Origin: Amoebophrya sp. A120
Lineage: Eukaryota > Sar > Dinophyceae > Syndiniales > Amoebophryaceae
Direction of reading: 5' to 3'
Assembly (NCBI GenBank): GCA_905178155.1
Contig: CAJINV010000013.1
Location: 1,450,392 to 1,514,391, forward strand
DNA length: 64,000 bases
Made by a program: the position numbers and the translations under genes. Under the pieces are notes generated by a model. That model was given only the letters and a program-made list of their open reading frames with translations. It ran no database searches and was not told the origin of the DNA. Positions 35,518-48,482 of this stretch are shown here, piece by piece. The first letter of the stretch is position 1, and each line of letters starts with the position of its first letter.

Positions 35518-38500
35518 TCACGGATTATACGACCGTGGCAACCAGCTTGGCGCTCCACAGACACGGTAAATGTGGGGCGCGAAGTCCAGACCCTTATCGT
35601 CGATCCCGGAGGCGTCTAAGATTCCTTTGTTGCGGTAGGGGTCCCAGTTGTTAATCACAATCAGAAGCGCGAAATACGCGCCGAAGGCCCACCACACTTT
35701 CAGTAACCTTTGCCAGCTGCAGCGGTCGATCATCTTTTTTAGTAGTAAGTATTAAAAAATGTGAATGCAAATGCTGGTCTCTCTCTCTCTTGTTGTCAAT
35801 GTACTGACAAGATAGATACTGTTTCTACGTACTCCTCTGCTTCATCCCTTCTGTTCATCTACACCTCCCCGCTTGATTCAAAAGTACTTAAGTAAGTAAA
35901 ACAGAAGTTCTAGCATCCCCGTACCGTGAAAAAATCCCCGACGAGCTCTCGCCATGGCACCAGGGCACAGTCTTCATTCAGGTGCACACCAAGAGTGACG
36001 ACGAAGTAGGAAAGCAAGTCCGTGAGGAGAAAGATGCTGGCATAGGTCATGTACTCTCCGTCCAAGCTCGCTTGGCCCTGTCGGCTTTCCACATCGGATC
36101 GCTGGAAGCCCGGAAAGAATGGGGCGTCGCCGAACAAAATTACTACGCAGGGCGAAAAAAACACCACCGCAGCGGTAAAAATGCGTGCGAACATTCTCGA
36201 CTGAAATCTGGCGAAGTTTTCTTGCTGCACGTAGACGAGTAGGGGCCTGACCCGCTGTAGATCTGCGATTGTGATTGGGCAGCGCATTTTTCGACCCGGG
36301 ACGACCATGCAGGGTTCGAGGCGAGGGACCTTCCGCGCAACGATTCGGTGATTTGCGAACTGAAAGATCCGCTCGTACGTGGAAACGGTACCCGTCGAGG
36401 AGACATTTACTTGCGTGTCCTCGTCCTCGACCTCGAAAGCTTCGACATTGACGACGTCATTACTGCTCGACGCTGGTCTTCCCTGGGGATTTCGAGTGGA
36501 AATCCGCTGCTTCGCGTTCTCTTTTCGTTTGACAGTGGCAGTACCGTCGGCTGTCGTTGCGGAAATCTGTTGTATTTCGCGATTTTTATTGATTGATATT
36601 TCAGTGTCAACATTTTTGCTTTTGATTCTGTACAAACAAATTTTTAGAACATAATCATGTCGACCACGTCAGTCTCCCTCGCATAGGCATACTAAACTAG
36701 ACGAGCAGCACAACAAAGTTGCGCCTACATCATGCGGGAATTGCATGTTTGTAAATACCTTCCCAGAAACGGCTGATGAAACATGAGCGTTGACGTCACG
36801 CGTGTTCGACGTATTACCGGTTTTCATCTTGTTCTCTTGCTGCGCTGCAACGGAAGTTTGTTTCGGTTTCTTGGCCGTCGACGTAGCCCCAAACGGATCA
36901 GTAGTGAGCGAGCACAACATCGCCGCCGTGGAAATGTCGTAATTGCTGTAAGACTTTCGCGGAGGAGGTGCCCCAGTCGTCCCGATCGGGCGGTGCATTT
37001 CGCCGCTACTTGAAGCCGCTGCGGAAATCCTTTTCAAGTCCTGGACAAGAGACGACCGGCGGTTTTGGTTTTGCATCTCCTCGGGCACCGCAATATTGCT
37101 GGGTTTTGCTAGGCAGCTTCTATTGTCGCCAGCACCTTCTACGGAGATTGTTTTGTCGTCACAAGTGCGGCGGTGGTTCTCCTGTTCGCTTCCAACTGAG
37201 GCATAGTCATCATCTTTAATACGCCCTTTATTGTTATTAGCTACTGCCGCTTCAAGCAAAGTCGATGCGCTGTTTGTAGATGTTTTTCCTGGTTTGTTCA
37301 TTTTGCCGTCGTGGCCGTCGATTAACGATGGAACGACATTCGAGGTATCGTCAGATCCCCTGCCGTTCTGCGTCGGTTCGCCGCCGCGTGTGTCACCAGT
37401 GATTGTGTTCGTATCCAATCCGAGGCGCTGGCTTTCGATTTCGCAGTCAATTGCATACATCCAGGTCACAGGAATAGCTGTTGCAGTGTCGATGCGATTA
37501 AAAACGAAGCGGCGCGTGAAGGAATCAATCAAGCGAAACAGCTTGAACTTGGCGGGAAGCACGGTGTCCCTGTGTAGTCTTCCGTTGGTAGCATCGAGCT
37601 TCATCTTGAAGCACTGCCACTCGGCGCTGAAACCAAGTCCGAAGTGCATGATGTCGTAAAACACGTCTTTCGCGACGACAATTGCGAACGCTGACGGAGA
37701 AACCTTCAAGAGTGCGCCGCGACCGTAACCGTAGCGGTACAGGTCGAGGGCTCCATTGCAGAGGATACGAGCGAAGCACTCGAGATCGTATTTCTCTTCT
37801 GGAGAAAGTTCTTGCTCCCCCTGTAAAAAGGCCGTGGCTTTCACGAGGGAGAACAAGTACGCGGCTCCGCACTTTTTGCTCCCAATGGGAACCCAGATGG
37901 AGAAGAAAACGGTCGCAAGCAGAACTTCAAACAGGGTTTTTCGCAAGATGTCCGATTCTTCGGTCAGTGTCTGCAATGCCGGGAAGACAACGCGGAGGTA
38001 CACCCCACCGACAGCTGCCCACAAGCCGTAGAGCATGACGTTCGACAGGACGGCCGCGCGCAACTTCCACGGGGCCGAACACGGCTGGATCGCGAGCAGA
38101 TCAAAAAGCAACAGCAGAGGCAATCCTATGGGGCCCTTTAGCAGCGGGATTACACCACCCTGATTTTCGGTCATATGCGAGGACCAAATGCCCACGATGA
38201 TGATAACATTGATCAGGCAGTAAAGTAGCTGCGAGGTGTAACTCCACAGGTTCAAGACTGTGCTCATGGAGACCCAGTTAATCACTCCCCAGGAAACGAT
38301 CCACCACCAGAATACGTCGGTGGTGGCGTAATCAAGGAATCGGGGGGCCAGGAAGTAAAAGCTCTTCTTACTGTTCTGGAAAATCTTCAGGTCGCAACTG
38401 GGTTCGCCCGCAGCAGGAGCGGATTCCCAGTAGCAGTCGACGCTTGCGTTGCAAGCAGCGGCACCACCTGCAATCAGCAACCCGCACGTACTAACCTTCT

Positions 38501-38975
38501 CCGGGTACTCGTGCATACGGATCGAGTCGCGCACAGCTGCCCCCTCATAGAAACAGCCCGTGCCGCCAAGTGGGACTGTTTTGAGTATTAACCACAGAAA
38601 GTGCGTCGCCAGCGGAAGGGCCATTAGCGCGAACTGCCACATGAAGAACCGCAACATGGAATCGTTCCAGTAGCATTTTTCTCGGGTTACCTCGCTGAAG
38701 AATTTTTTGGTTGCTCGCCCGCTGCTGGTGCCGGCCCGTCCTGCGGTCGAGAGAATTTTGGAAACGACGCCAGTTACCCGGGAAGTCACTTTCTTCGATG
38801 CTGTAGAGTCTGTCGCTGCTGAAAAAGTAGCTCCTACAGGTAGAAACCCATCATGCGCTCCGTGTGGAACGACGGAAGTAGGATGCGGCTGTGGGCTCTC
38901 CGCGCCCTCAATGTCAAGAGCACGCATCTCCGCGCCATCCGTCTGCTGCTCACCTCTTGCAGCTCGTGTGGACAT
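35518..38975 (-). CDS. Polytopic membrane protein with long cytosolic loop
   Basis: Exons 38975-about 36759, about 36627-35925 and 35733-35518. The ATG at 38975 is the first in frame; the annotated frame extends further upstream only with a GTG. After about 120 polar residues come six hydrophobic segments (for example WQFALMALPLATHFLWLIL, LYCLINVIIIVGIW, LFEVLLATVFFSIWVPIG), with Cys residues in the first external loop. A ~250-residue polar loop rich in Asn/Ser/Thr follows, then three more segments in the last two exons, ending WWAFGAYFALLIVINNW and a short tail. Nine helices in total; transporter or channel-like, family not recognised. The junction 36759/36627 is out of phase with the obvious donor, so a nearby weaker donor or a micro-exon is needed; the second junction (donor 35924, acceptor 35734) is in phase. 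Confidence 0.65.
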
Positions 38976-40053
38976 GATTTGACCCAACGAGGAGCGACAC
39001 GCCCCTTGTGGCGGGCGTGTTCGAGAACACCAATAGAGGCTTAGCCACTTCTCAAGCACACGCTTTGGCCTGTAAAGATAAATACATGAATGCTGCCCGG
39101 TCTTCGTGTCAGCTCATCATCGAACGAAAGCCCAGGTTGTGCTGCCTCTCAAAATCCTCTCACTCTAGTAGCCAGCTCAGCAACGTGAATGGGAACGTCG
39201 GTATAGAACGACACCAAAATGTAAATGTGGCGTACAAATAAAAAGGATGTTAACCCCAGCTAATGGTAAATCATGGTCGCTTGGAAGCTCATGCAGCATC
39301 TTCCGCTTTCACACGATACTTAAATAACCCAGGAAAAGCATGCAGTTCCAGTTGCTGGTCCTGCACCTCTTGCTGGAATAAAAGATACGGTACGACATGA
39401 GAACAGTTGCTGCGTATCCACAACAGAACGCCACTGAAAATGCATCTGCAGCGTTGCATGTGTGCAAAGAAAAACAGTTGATCAGGGTGTAGGGTGTAGC
39501 ACAACGCCCCAGATGCTCCGTTGTATTTTTCGGCAAGATGAAGTATTTCACTATGAGGTTGAGGAGAGTTGAGAAGCTACATCCTCGAGGTTTTTTGAAA
39601 ACACATCTTGAGAAGGGTCCGTCATTCGTCCGTGTTCTCTGTTCGTTTTGTGACACTAGTTTTGATGTCATTGTCGCTTTTTTTTTTATTTCTCTTCGGT
39701 CTTCTCTGGTGGTCTATTTCGACTTCTTCATGAAGAAGTTCATCCACATGTTGATTCATTCAATTTAACTTGTGACACTTGGATCGGTTTTGCATTTCCA
39801 CACCAACACGGGTCCGGAAAAAAAAATGCTGGTATGGCTATGCTGATCCTTGTTCATCTGCATGCCCCAGAGAGTACTACGAGTCCCGTGTTACAGCAGC
39901 ACCAGCAGCATGTTACGTAATCGCTAGTCAGATGCTCGCCGTGGGCTGCAGCTTCATCTTTGCAGGGTCCTCTTCCTGGGCAGGACGGAGAGCTGGCATC
40001 AGCAGCTTAGACTGTACTTATTGTTCAGCATCAAATTTTGTGCTACTTGTACT
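38976..40053. other. Intergenic, nothing seen
   Basis: Short overlapping frames on both strands but no hydrophobic, repeated or conserved-looking sequence. It separates the polytopic membrane gene from the stop of the 14-exon gene. Confidence 0.6.
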
Positions 40054-43000
40054 CTACTCTTCCTGCTCTTGTTCCTCGCCTCCTTCGCCCATCTCTTGGT
40101 CCTCACCCTCTGCAGCAGCGTCCTGCTCTTCCTCCGCGGGAGGCTGTTCCTCGTCTTCGTCTTCGACGCCGGGGTTTGCCTAAGGTACGGTTCGTTTTTG
40201 ATGGAGGTGGTGCATGGAACTAGAAGTGTGTAGAAGCGAATGTCGTGGCTTGCTTCGCATGACAAGAAGCACAGAAAAACAATATGGCGCAAGCTTCTTC
40301 GGTATGTAATAAACAAAAAGTTGAGTATGCATGAATGCGATATAAAAAAATCCGTTCAAAAAAATCCTTCTATCTCTTACCTCGTCCATATCGACGTCCT
40401 CTGCGGGAGCAGCTGCCACTGGAACCGGGTTGTTGTCCGCTTTGAATACTTCGGGGAACTTGAAGTCCACGGTTTGGAAGGGCGCCACGATGGACATCTG
40501 CTTTGGCACCACCACGGGGATTTTTCCGACGATTCTGTCCTCCTTCAGCAACGGCATCACCGACACGAGTCCGTCGTGCACCGACGGGAGCCCGACCATT
40601 TGCACGATCTATCAAGAAGAAAAAAAACCCCTTCCCATATCAAAAGCAAAACGGAAATCTATGATGCAGATTTGTGGCCACGGATCAGCTTTGTCATGCT
40701 AGAAGGGAAAAGATGCGGACTGTAGTGCTGGGTGGCGTGGGAAAGCCTTGCTTCTTCAGCATGACAGGAGGCAGCTGGAAGTGGAAAACAGCATGACAAA
40801 TCGCCTGCAAACGAGGCCCCAGCTGCGGCTCTTGGCCTTCTGGCAATACAAGTCGATTTGTGTACTCAAATACAGCATCACAAATTTCGTTTTCGATATG
40901 GGGAGGGGGGATTTTTCCTTTTGATACGATGGTGCCCTTCTTGAGCTCGGTTTGGTCGGGGTACGCGGTGGAGTCCGTGAGCCGCATCCCGCGGGTTTCC
41001 AGGGGCTTCAAAAAGATCCGGGTCGCGGACGCCACGGTGGCGTAGCCGACGATCCTGTCGTCCGTGTCCTTGTCGCTCATTTCAACCATAATGCGCACCG
41101 GTTCCGGCGCTTTTACCTGTTCGCTCGCCTTCATGGGGTTTTCCAACTCCTGTTTGGGAAACACGACCTGCGTGCAGATCTCGCCGAATTTCAGGTCGCG
41201 AACCTTCGTGTTCAGCTCCCCCAACTCCGCGTCCGCCGTGCTTGTAACCGGGTTCTTCACCGCGTAGTGGAACTTCGTGATCCAGTTGGTGAAGTCGTCC
41301 TCCGTGAACGCCCCGGACGTGAGAATCTCCTCCGACAGTGAATCCGCGAACACGTATCAGAGTGAAAAATGCCCCCCACCCCTGAAATTGCGAGAATTTG
41401 TGATGCGAAGTTTCCAAATGAAAGCTTTTTGTCATGCATGAAAGGAGTGCGAATCTTTCTGATGCAGATTCTAGTCGTGTTTTGCATCGCTTGCATGACA
41501 AGCACCGCTCTTGCTGGCGGGATCTTTTGCAATACAAATTTCTGCTATTCACGATCGGAAATCTGTGATGCTGATACACACAAGAGGGCGAATGTTTCAT
41601 TTGGAAAGATTTGCAATACAAATGCTTTCAAGTTCGGGGGTGGGGGCATTTTTCATTGTAATAACACGGACTGCCACTTTTTCACCAGAGTTTCGACCAG
41701 GCTCGAGTCGGCGATCACCAGCTTCAGCTGGTTGTTGCTGGACAAAAACTGCCACAGGGTCTGCGCGGAAACCAAGCGGCCGGACGACAGTTCCAGCTCC
41801 GTCTCGGCCTTCAGTAATTTCGCGAAAATTTCCTTGCAGAACTTCTCGTGCGACTTCTTCTCCTTCTTGCTCTTCTCGGCGACCAACTTCGCGAGCTCAA
41901 AGTGCACCTTGTCGGCCAACGGGCTGCTGGCGGACTCCGTGTCGTAAAACTTCTCCAGCCGCGTCTGCAGGTCCTTAACCTCGTGGAGCTTGTTCCGCAA
42001 CTGGTAAAACACGGACTCCACCTCCTGGATCCCAAAAGGCGCGCGGTTGTCGTCCTCCATGGCGTCGTTCATGTTATTTTCCGCGTCCGCGAGCTGCATG
42101 GCCACGTCCTTGTTCTTTTTGTTCTTCTTGTTACGCGGCTCGTGGTCCACACTCCATTTGTGGATGTCCTGGAACACCTTTTTCAGCTTCGTCTCCAAAA
42201 AATCCTTCACTTCGTGGAGCACTTTGTTGGCGTCAGTGTAGTACACGCACTTCGCTTTCTTGAGGAAATTGGCGGTGCTGAGTCGCGCCAGGTCCGTCAT
42301 GGTCAACGTCTCGCCGCCGGAGGACTTGAAGGCCTTCACCTCAAAGTGCTTCAGCTCTTCCAGTTGCTGCAATCGTCCCTCCGTCTGTCCCCGCCACAGT
42401 GCGGACAGCGACAACGCTTCGTCCTTTTTCACCAGTTGGACAAGCATACTTTTCCAGTCCTGCAGCTTCTTCTGGATCGCCCTCACGCGCATCTGCTGCT
42501 CCGCCAGGTGGGCCTCGAATTCGGTCTTCTTCTCCTTCACCTTGTTGAGGCGCTGCTTCAGCTGCGTCAAGACGGAGAGGGAAGTATCGTGAGGAGAAAC
42601 AGAACCCGGGTTCGCGGCTGTTCGATATTGAGTTGTAGTGCGACAATCACTTTTAATATAAATATCTCTTGCATACTGAAACATGCGTATCACACGTAAA
42701 AATCGGGATCAGAAACATGTTGGTGCGCCGTATCTGTACTTGATGCGGTTTAACCCGACATAGATCGATCCCTTCCATGATCTATGACAAAATCTATTCC
42801 GATCCGCAGCCAAGGTCGTGGCAACAAGGCAAACGAATCACATGATCACTGAAATGAATACTTACCATCAGGATCATACACCACCTTCAGGTCGTCGTCG
42901 TATTTTGCGAGTATTTCGAAGGATTTTCGTGCCGCCTGTTCCACCGCTTTCAGCTTGTCCTGCGCCTCCCGGGCCATTTGTTTGATCGTCGACTGTATCA

Positions 43001-46000
43001 AATGCAAAAATGTCTGGGTCTGGAAGATTGCCAGGTTTGTCATGCACATTTTGCATGACTTCTGATGTCTGTGATGCATGCCCTAGCATCACAGATTTTG
43101 TGAGGGCTTCCTGATGCCTTTACCGCATGACAAATGCTCTTTCTGTGTAGCAAAACTTGGACTCTCTTTGCTGCTCATGCAATACAGATATTTTTAGAAT
43201 CCAAAATCAGCATGACAAGTTGCATTCTTCCAGACCCAGACATTTTTACACTTGATAGACTGGTCCGGCACGGCTTCCAGCCGGGTTTTCGCGTCGTATT
43301 TGTCCACGTTCTATCAAATGTAAAAATGTCTGGGTCTGGAAGATTTCCAGGTTTGTCATGCATATTTCGCATGGGCTATGATGCCTGTAATGTATGACCT
43401 AGCATGACAGATTTTTTGCGGGTATCTTGATGCCTATCCCGCATGACAAATGCCCTCTCCGCGGACCAAAAACTGGACGCCTCTTGCTGCTCATGCAATA
43501 CAGATTTTCTTAGATTCCAAAAATAGCATCACAAGTTGCTTTCTTCCAGACCCAGACATTTTTGCAATCCATACGTTCTCGAACTCCCGCAGTTCCTCCT
43601 CCTTCTCCACCATCTCCGCCAAAGCCTCCGCTGCCTGCAACCGCAGGGCCTGGACTTGCTCGGTCGCGGCGCTGTTCACGTCAAGCAGAATCATCTTGCA
43701 CAAGTCCTGCAACTTGGGCTGGATCTTCTTCCAGTCCAATTTCGTGCTCGCCGCCTGCTTCAGCCGCTCCTTCGTGAATTTCTCCTTCGACTTGGACCGG
43801 GTTTTCTTCAGCCAGTAGTGGTTCTCAACGTCCGGCACCAGCTCGCGGACCACATTGATGTCCTTGATCATACCCACCATGCCGTCCTTGAGGCTCATTA
43901 CCTTACTGGTTTTGTCGGATGACAGCACCAAAATCCGCTCCCCCCGCGTGAGCAGCCGCTGCACCTGCAGCTTCTTCGGCGCGGCGGGCTTCGGGGCCGG
44001 CGGCGGCGGGGCGGGGGCAGCTGCAGGAGCTCCTTCTTCCCCCTCGGCCGGCGCCTCCGCACCCGCCTCCGCAGCAGCCGGGTCCTCTGGCAGCGGCAAT
44101 TCAAGCTCCGGCGGAATCGGCAGCTCGTACAAGGGACATGAATCCTTTTGCAGGAGAAATTGCGGGTCCAGGGGGGTCACGTATCTGCAGGTGTTGTATT
44201 TGTGTGTGTGGGGGGGCATATTATGACGATTCGGATTTGGATTTCGTTTTGCTCATTTTCATGGGAGAACCAGTATCAAAAGTCGCAAGGGTAGAAATGT
44301 TATTGAAACAACATCTCGACCACATCAATCTTCGAAAAAAACTTTTTTTTTTTTATATACAAATCACAAGCAAAAAACGGCGAAACTCATCATAGACAAC
44401 TTCAGATCGGAGGTAGAATTGATCCAGGCTCGTCATCCATGTTTTGTCGCAGTTCGTGACTCGTGGTTCGTAATCGAAAAAATAAGTCGTAAGTCTACGA
44501 ACTGGTTCTTAAGTCGCAGTTCTATTCTTCGAAAAAAACTTCTTACTGCGTCCTCTCGGGGCCGCCCCGCATGGTGACCCAACCTTCGACGCCGTCCCGC
44601 GCCCGTCGCACCCGGATCCGCTTGAACCCGGCCTTGACCATCTGAGGTGGTTCCAGCGCGGTGAGCACTTCGTTCGGCTGGATCTTCCCAATATACTCGT
44701 CAGACTGCTTTTCGTCTTTTGGCACAGCCGTGTTGCAGTTGTCGCTCGATGCGGTCAGGAGGGTCTGTGTGAAGTAGATTATGCAAGGAAGTACATTATA
44801 GGATTTTGATTTTTGCATTTGAAATCTTCGGTAAAATTAATGCAAAATAACTACGCGAGATTGCTAGTGCAGAAATCCCACGGGTTTGATGCCTTGCAGC
44901 GTGTGACGTGTGGGAAAGAAGCTCTTTTTCCGCCGAACCAAGGCAACCTCAAAAACGACCAGTAAGAGAAGTTTTACGTTTACCTCGATCTCGCACATGA
45001 GGTGCACCTTTCCCAGGTAAAGGAAAAAGTCTTCGCAGAAGACCTCTCCTGCGTTTACGCGGGCGTACTCCGACTTCTGCGGGCCGGTGTCCTCGTCCTG
45101 GCCTTCCATGCCCGTCTCGGTCTTCTTCGCGCCCGGCTTTTTCTCGGTGAGTTCCTGATCGCGCAGCTCGTAGCACCTGTTCAACAAGGTGGGGATGCGG
45201 TTCCACATCTCCGCGTCACCGATGCATTCACTCGCTAGAAACTCGAAGATCTCCTCGTGCCCAATAGTCTTGCGCCTCATGTGCGCATGCTTTACCTTGT
45301 CGTTTCCCACCATCTTGTCGAAAAACTCCTGTTCCTGTTCCTTGCTACCCACCGGTTTGTCGGACTCCAAGGTCTCCGTGATGTACCTGTTTTTGCAAAT
45401 CAAACACAAACTCATCTCGCTTTGCTTTTGACATGATCATGACCCTCGAGATGCTACCGTGAGATGCAGTTGCGAAAATCTACTGATGACAACATGTTTC
45501 CACGTAGTCCTCAGGAAAGAATACTGTCATCTACTGCTACGGAGGCCTACTCCTATCCATGAAGGTCGTGTCGAAATATTAGTTGTACATGAAAAACCAG
45601 CCCACTGAAAGCTGAATTTTTTACGTTTGAATCGCCATGCTGAGTCGCACGTCCAGGTCGAGGTTTTTGGTCGCTTCGTACTGGGCACGATCCAAGTTCC
45701 ACTTCTGAATCTTCTTCTGCACGGCCGTTAACCGCGCGGAGTATTTGTTCATCATCCGGTAAGACAATTGGAACAGTTGCTGTATAGAATTTTGTATGTA
45801 GGTTTTTTGATTCTTATGTATGATTTCGCGATCAGCTCTTACGCGCCTTTGCGCCGGGTTGTTCCTCGTCGCACACAGTCGCAGAAGTTGCATCACACAA
45901 GCCAAGCTCAAGTTGAATTCAAAGCAGCTGCAATTAAGTATACTTAGCCCGCTGATCTTCATTCAGGGAACAGCTGGAGTTGGAATAAAGACATCCTGTT

Positions 46001-48482
46001 TATCAAAAAAAAAACTGTACTATTCATACCTCCTTCTCCCCCTGGTCGGCGGATTTCCCGCTTTTCCCGACGAAGTGCGTGCTCTTGAGGCAGTCCTCGC
46101 TGTTCAAGTAGCTTTTCAACTGTTCGGCTACCTCCATAACGTGGGCGTAGCGGTCTTCCTTGCTCTTTTCGTTGTCTTCGTACACCTCGCTGTCATCCTC
46201 AGTCTCGTTTTCCAGGGAAGCAGCGCCCCGGCCGGGAACAGACTGGAGATCCAGCAGTTCTTTCTCGATGTAGAACAGCACTTCCAGCACCTCGGTGTCC
46301 TTACTCTGCAGAAACTTCTTCCGCTCCGCCCGCTCCTGCTCGATTTCCACCTTTTTCTCCGCGATCTGTTCCTCCACAAGCACACTATTCGCCTTCGCTT
46401 TCACGTCAAACCGAATTTGCTTGTCCGTCAGCTGCCACTCTGCGTACTTCTCCTTCACCTTCTGCCGCAACTCATCAATCAGCGGCTTCTTCACCTTCAA
46501 GGCTTCTATGAACTGCAAAAATGATGACTCAGGGGTCTGGACCTCCACACTATTGATGCAAGTACGTGGAAGATGAGGACGAGCAGCTCACTGCAATCGA
46601 CAGCAAATGAGCATGAAAAGTTTCTGAACAGCTCTGTGGTGCTGCGTATAATTCCGCATGGATAAAAAGGGAAGCCTTTCTAGTTGTAGTTGAACTTATT
46701 ATCGTGCACACGCACCACAAAGCTCAGCTCAGAGCCACGTCAGATATCAAGCATGAGAAACCTTGCGATGTTCCAGACCCAGATCGACATTTGCCATTGG
46801 ATAGCTTCAATAGCGGCCTTTTTCTCTTCGTTTTTCTTTTCGTCGTCGTGGTCCAATTTCTCGTTGATGTTTTTCAGATTGACGGTATCCAGCGCTTTCT
46901 TCAGCGTTTCCCGGCACTTGGTCATCCAAGAAAAAAAGGTTGTTAGTGTAAATTTGTGATGCGCAAAATGCAAATTGATTGAGCCTTTCATGCTGTGCCT
47001 GCATTGTAGCGTCCATTCAGCGGCGTTTTCCCGTACTATCTGCGCATGACAGGTTTTTGCTGTTATGCCAGAGATATTTGTCATGCTAATCCTCCAAGAA
47101 AGTTACACCTACAATCTTTCTTTCCTGGATATTGGTGAACATCGTATCGTCGAGCGCGGACAGTTTTTTCAGAATCAGGTTGCAGTGCTTGACGCACGCC
47201 CTCGCGCTGGCCTTGGACTGCAGACAAGACGGCTTGATCTGGAGCCCGTGGTTGTGCGCGTTCCCGTCGACCCGCGGGGTCTTCTGGCTCTTGTCCTGCG
47301 GCTTTACGCGGGGCGATTTGCCCTTGTTCGTTGCTGTAGTGGCCACCTTTGCGAAGTCGCGCTCCTTGATCTCCTGGATGCCGATGTCCACCTCATTCAA
47401 AAACTGGTCGATGTGCTGCACCGCGGTCTCCTCCACGAACTTCAGCCCGTTCTGCGCGCCGTTTTCGTAGTTGTCCTTGATCTCCATAATTTCTTTCCGC
47501 AGCGTCTCCACGTTGTCCTTGAACTGCTGCACCACCTCCTCCGGGTACCCGTCGAAGCTGGCGTTTTCGCAGTTGTGAATCGCGGTCTCCGCCTGCAGGA
47601 GCAGCGCGCGCAAGTTGAACGCGGTGCTTGGGTTCAGGGCGTTCAACACCACCTGCGGGGGGTTTATGCGGTTCAGCAGGTTCTGCTTGCACCACTGCAG
47701 CCGGGGAAACGCGTCCGTGATGTTCATGCCGAATTTCCGGAACTTCGCCTGGTCGTCCACCTTCTGCCGCTTCGCGTCGGGCGCGCCCGTTTCGTCGGTG
47801 CGCTTGGTGGGGGCCTTGGCGACGGGGTTGTGGATCACGGGGGCCTCTCCGACCTCCATCTTCACCTTCGGATCGGGCTCCTTCCGGTGCCAGGGAACCC
47901 GCCACCCGGTCGCCGGGGGGAGTGCCGACTGCTCCGGGTTGTGGGCCCAGACCTGTGCGTAAGAAAGAGGAGGACTTATCGGGACAGTGTATCTTCGTGG
48001 TCAAAAGATGAATGCGTATCAAATAGACACGCGTAATGAACTTCAAGAACGTACTTAGTGTATGAATGGTAAATTTGGGAAAATATCAAACATCGACATT
48101 CTTTTTCTGACCACGATGCAAACATTTTCTCTTGCAAATGTAAATCTTGTGCTGCTACTTTTTGACGGCGTATTTTTTCATCAGCTTGCTCAGGAACATC
48201 AAATTCGAGTAGAATGCTAACCTCTTCTCCGCCGACAACCGGCGCGCACCACCATCCCGCCAGATCCGGGCCATCTCTTTCGTCCCAGTAGTATATGTTC
48301 GATGCCTGGGAATTCTGAAACTGCCCCGCCTTCTTGAACAGCGGCCGCGCGTGGTTGATCGTGCCCGCGGTGCAGAAATACTTGCCGTTTAATGCTGTGA
48401 GGTGGGCGGAAAACCCGTTCACAATAAGCTGAAGATCCTTCTTCGGGTCCGGCCCGCCGGCTGGCGTCCCAGGCTCGCCCAT
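40054..48482 (-). CDS. 1,651-residue coiled-coil protein with dinoflagellate-type N-terminal domain, 14 exons
   Basis: Exons 48482-48222, 47952-47137, 46922-46809, 46506-46030, 45779-45625, 45386-44984, 44764-44547, 44184-43580, 43312-43263, 42995-42866, 42617-41669, 41354-40931, 40608-40381, 40179-40054: 4,956 nt, closing in frame. The first ~115 residues form a compact aromatic domain (YYWDERDGPDLAGWWCAPVVGG, split by an intron, then VWAHNPEQSALPPATGW) of a type I associate with dinoflagellate proteins; its function is unknown to me. The rest is mostly long charged helices (coiled coil), with a Pro/Ala-rich acidic linker near exon 8 and a poly-acidic tail in exon 14 (many Glu/Asp after residue 1,610). 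Six introns are introners (families D, A, A, A, E, B); the other seven are GT-AG. Structural or scaffold role inferred from composition only. Confidence 0.85.
40609..40930 (-). mobile_element. Introner, family B
   Basis: Intron 322 bp. Ends aaaaaaaccccttcccatatc and gatatggggaggggggattt, repeat ACGAT at 40604-40608 and 40926-40930. Excision joins KKGTI to VQMVGLPS in frame. A catgacaaatcgc block lies inside. Confidence 0.9.
41355..41668 (-). mobile_element. Introner, family E
   Basis: Intron 314 bp with ends gaaaaatgccccccacccc and the inverted ggggtgggggcatttttc. The repeat AACACG lies at 41349-41354 and 41663-41668. Excision joins KWQSV to FADSLSEE in frame. The tip resembles family B with one substituted base (atg for atc), so E may be a derived B. 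Confidence 0.9.
42996..43262 (-). mobile_element. Introner, family A
   Basis: Intron 267 bp with near-perfect inverted ends (aaaaatgtctgggtctggaa). Repeat GACTG at 42991-42995 and 43258-43262. Excision joins AVPDQ to STIKQMAR in frame. It has the same length and very similar sequence as 43313-43579. Confidence 0.93.
43313..43579 (-). mobile_element. Introner, family A
   Basis: Intron 267 bp, sister of the element 50 bp away. Repeat ACGTTCT (7 bp) at 43306-43312 and 43573-43579. Excision joins LREFEN to VDKYDAK in frame. Both elements carry gatttgtcatgc-like and gcatgacaaatg-like internal blocks. Confidence 0.93.
46507..46808 (-). mobile_element. Introner, decayed family A
   Basis: Intron 302 bp. 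The right end still reads ttccagacccagat; the left end has an insertion (aaaaatgatgactcaggggt). Repeat GCTTC at 46502-46506 and 46804-46808. Excision joins KKAAIEA to LKVKKPL in frame, so it is spliced despite decayed tips. Confidence 0.82.
46923..47136 (-). mobile_element. Introner, family D
   Basis: Intron 214 bp with different tips (ccaagaaaaaaaggttgtta on the left, imperfect inverted copy tacaatctttctttcctgg on the right). Repeat TTGGT at 46918-46922 and 47132-47136. Excision joins DDTMFT to KCRETLKK in frame. Internal catgacaggtttt and gtcatgctaatcc keep the shared motif. Confidence 0.85.
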
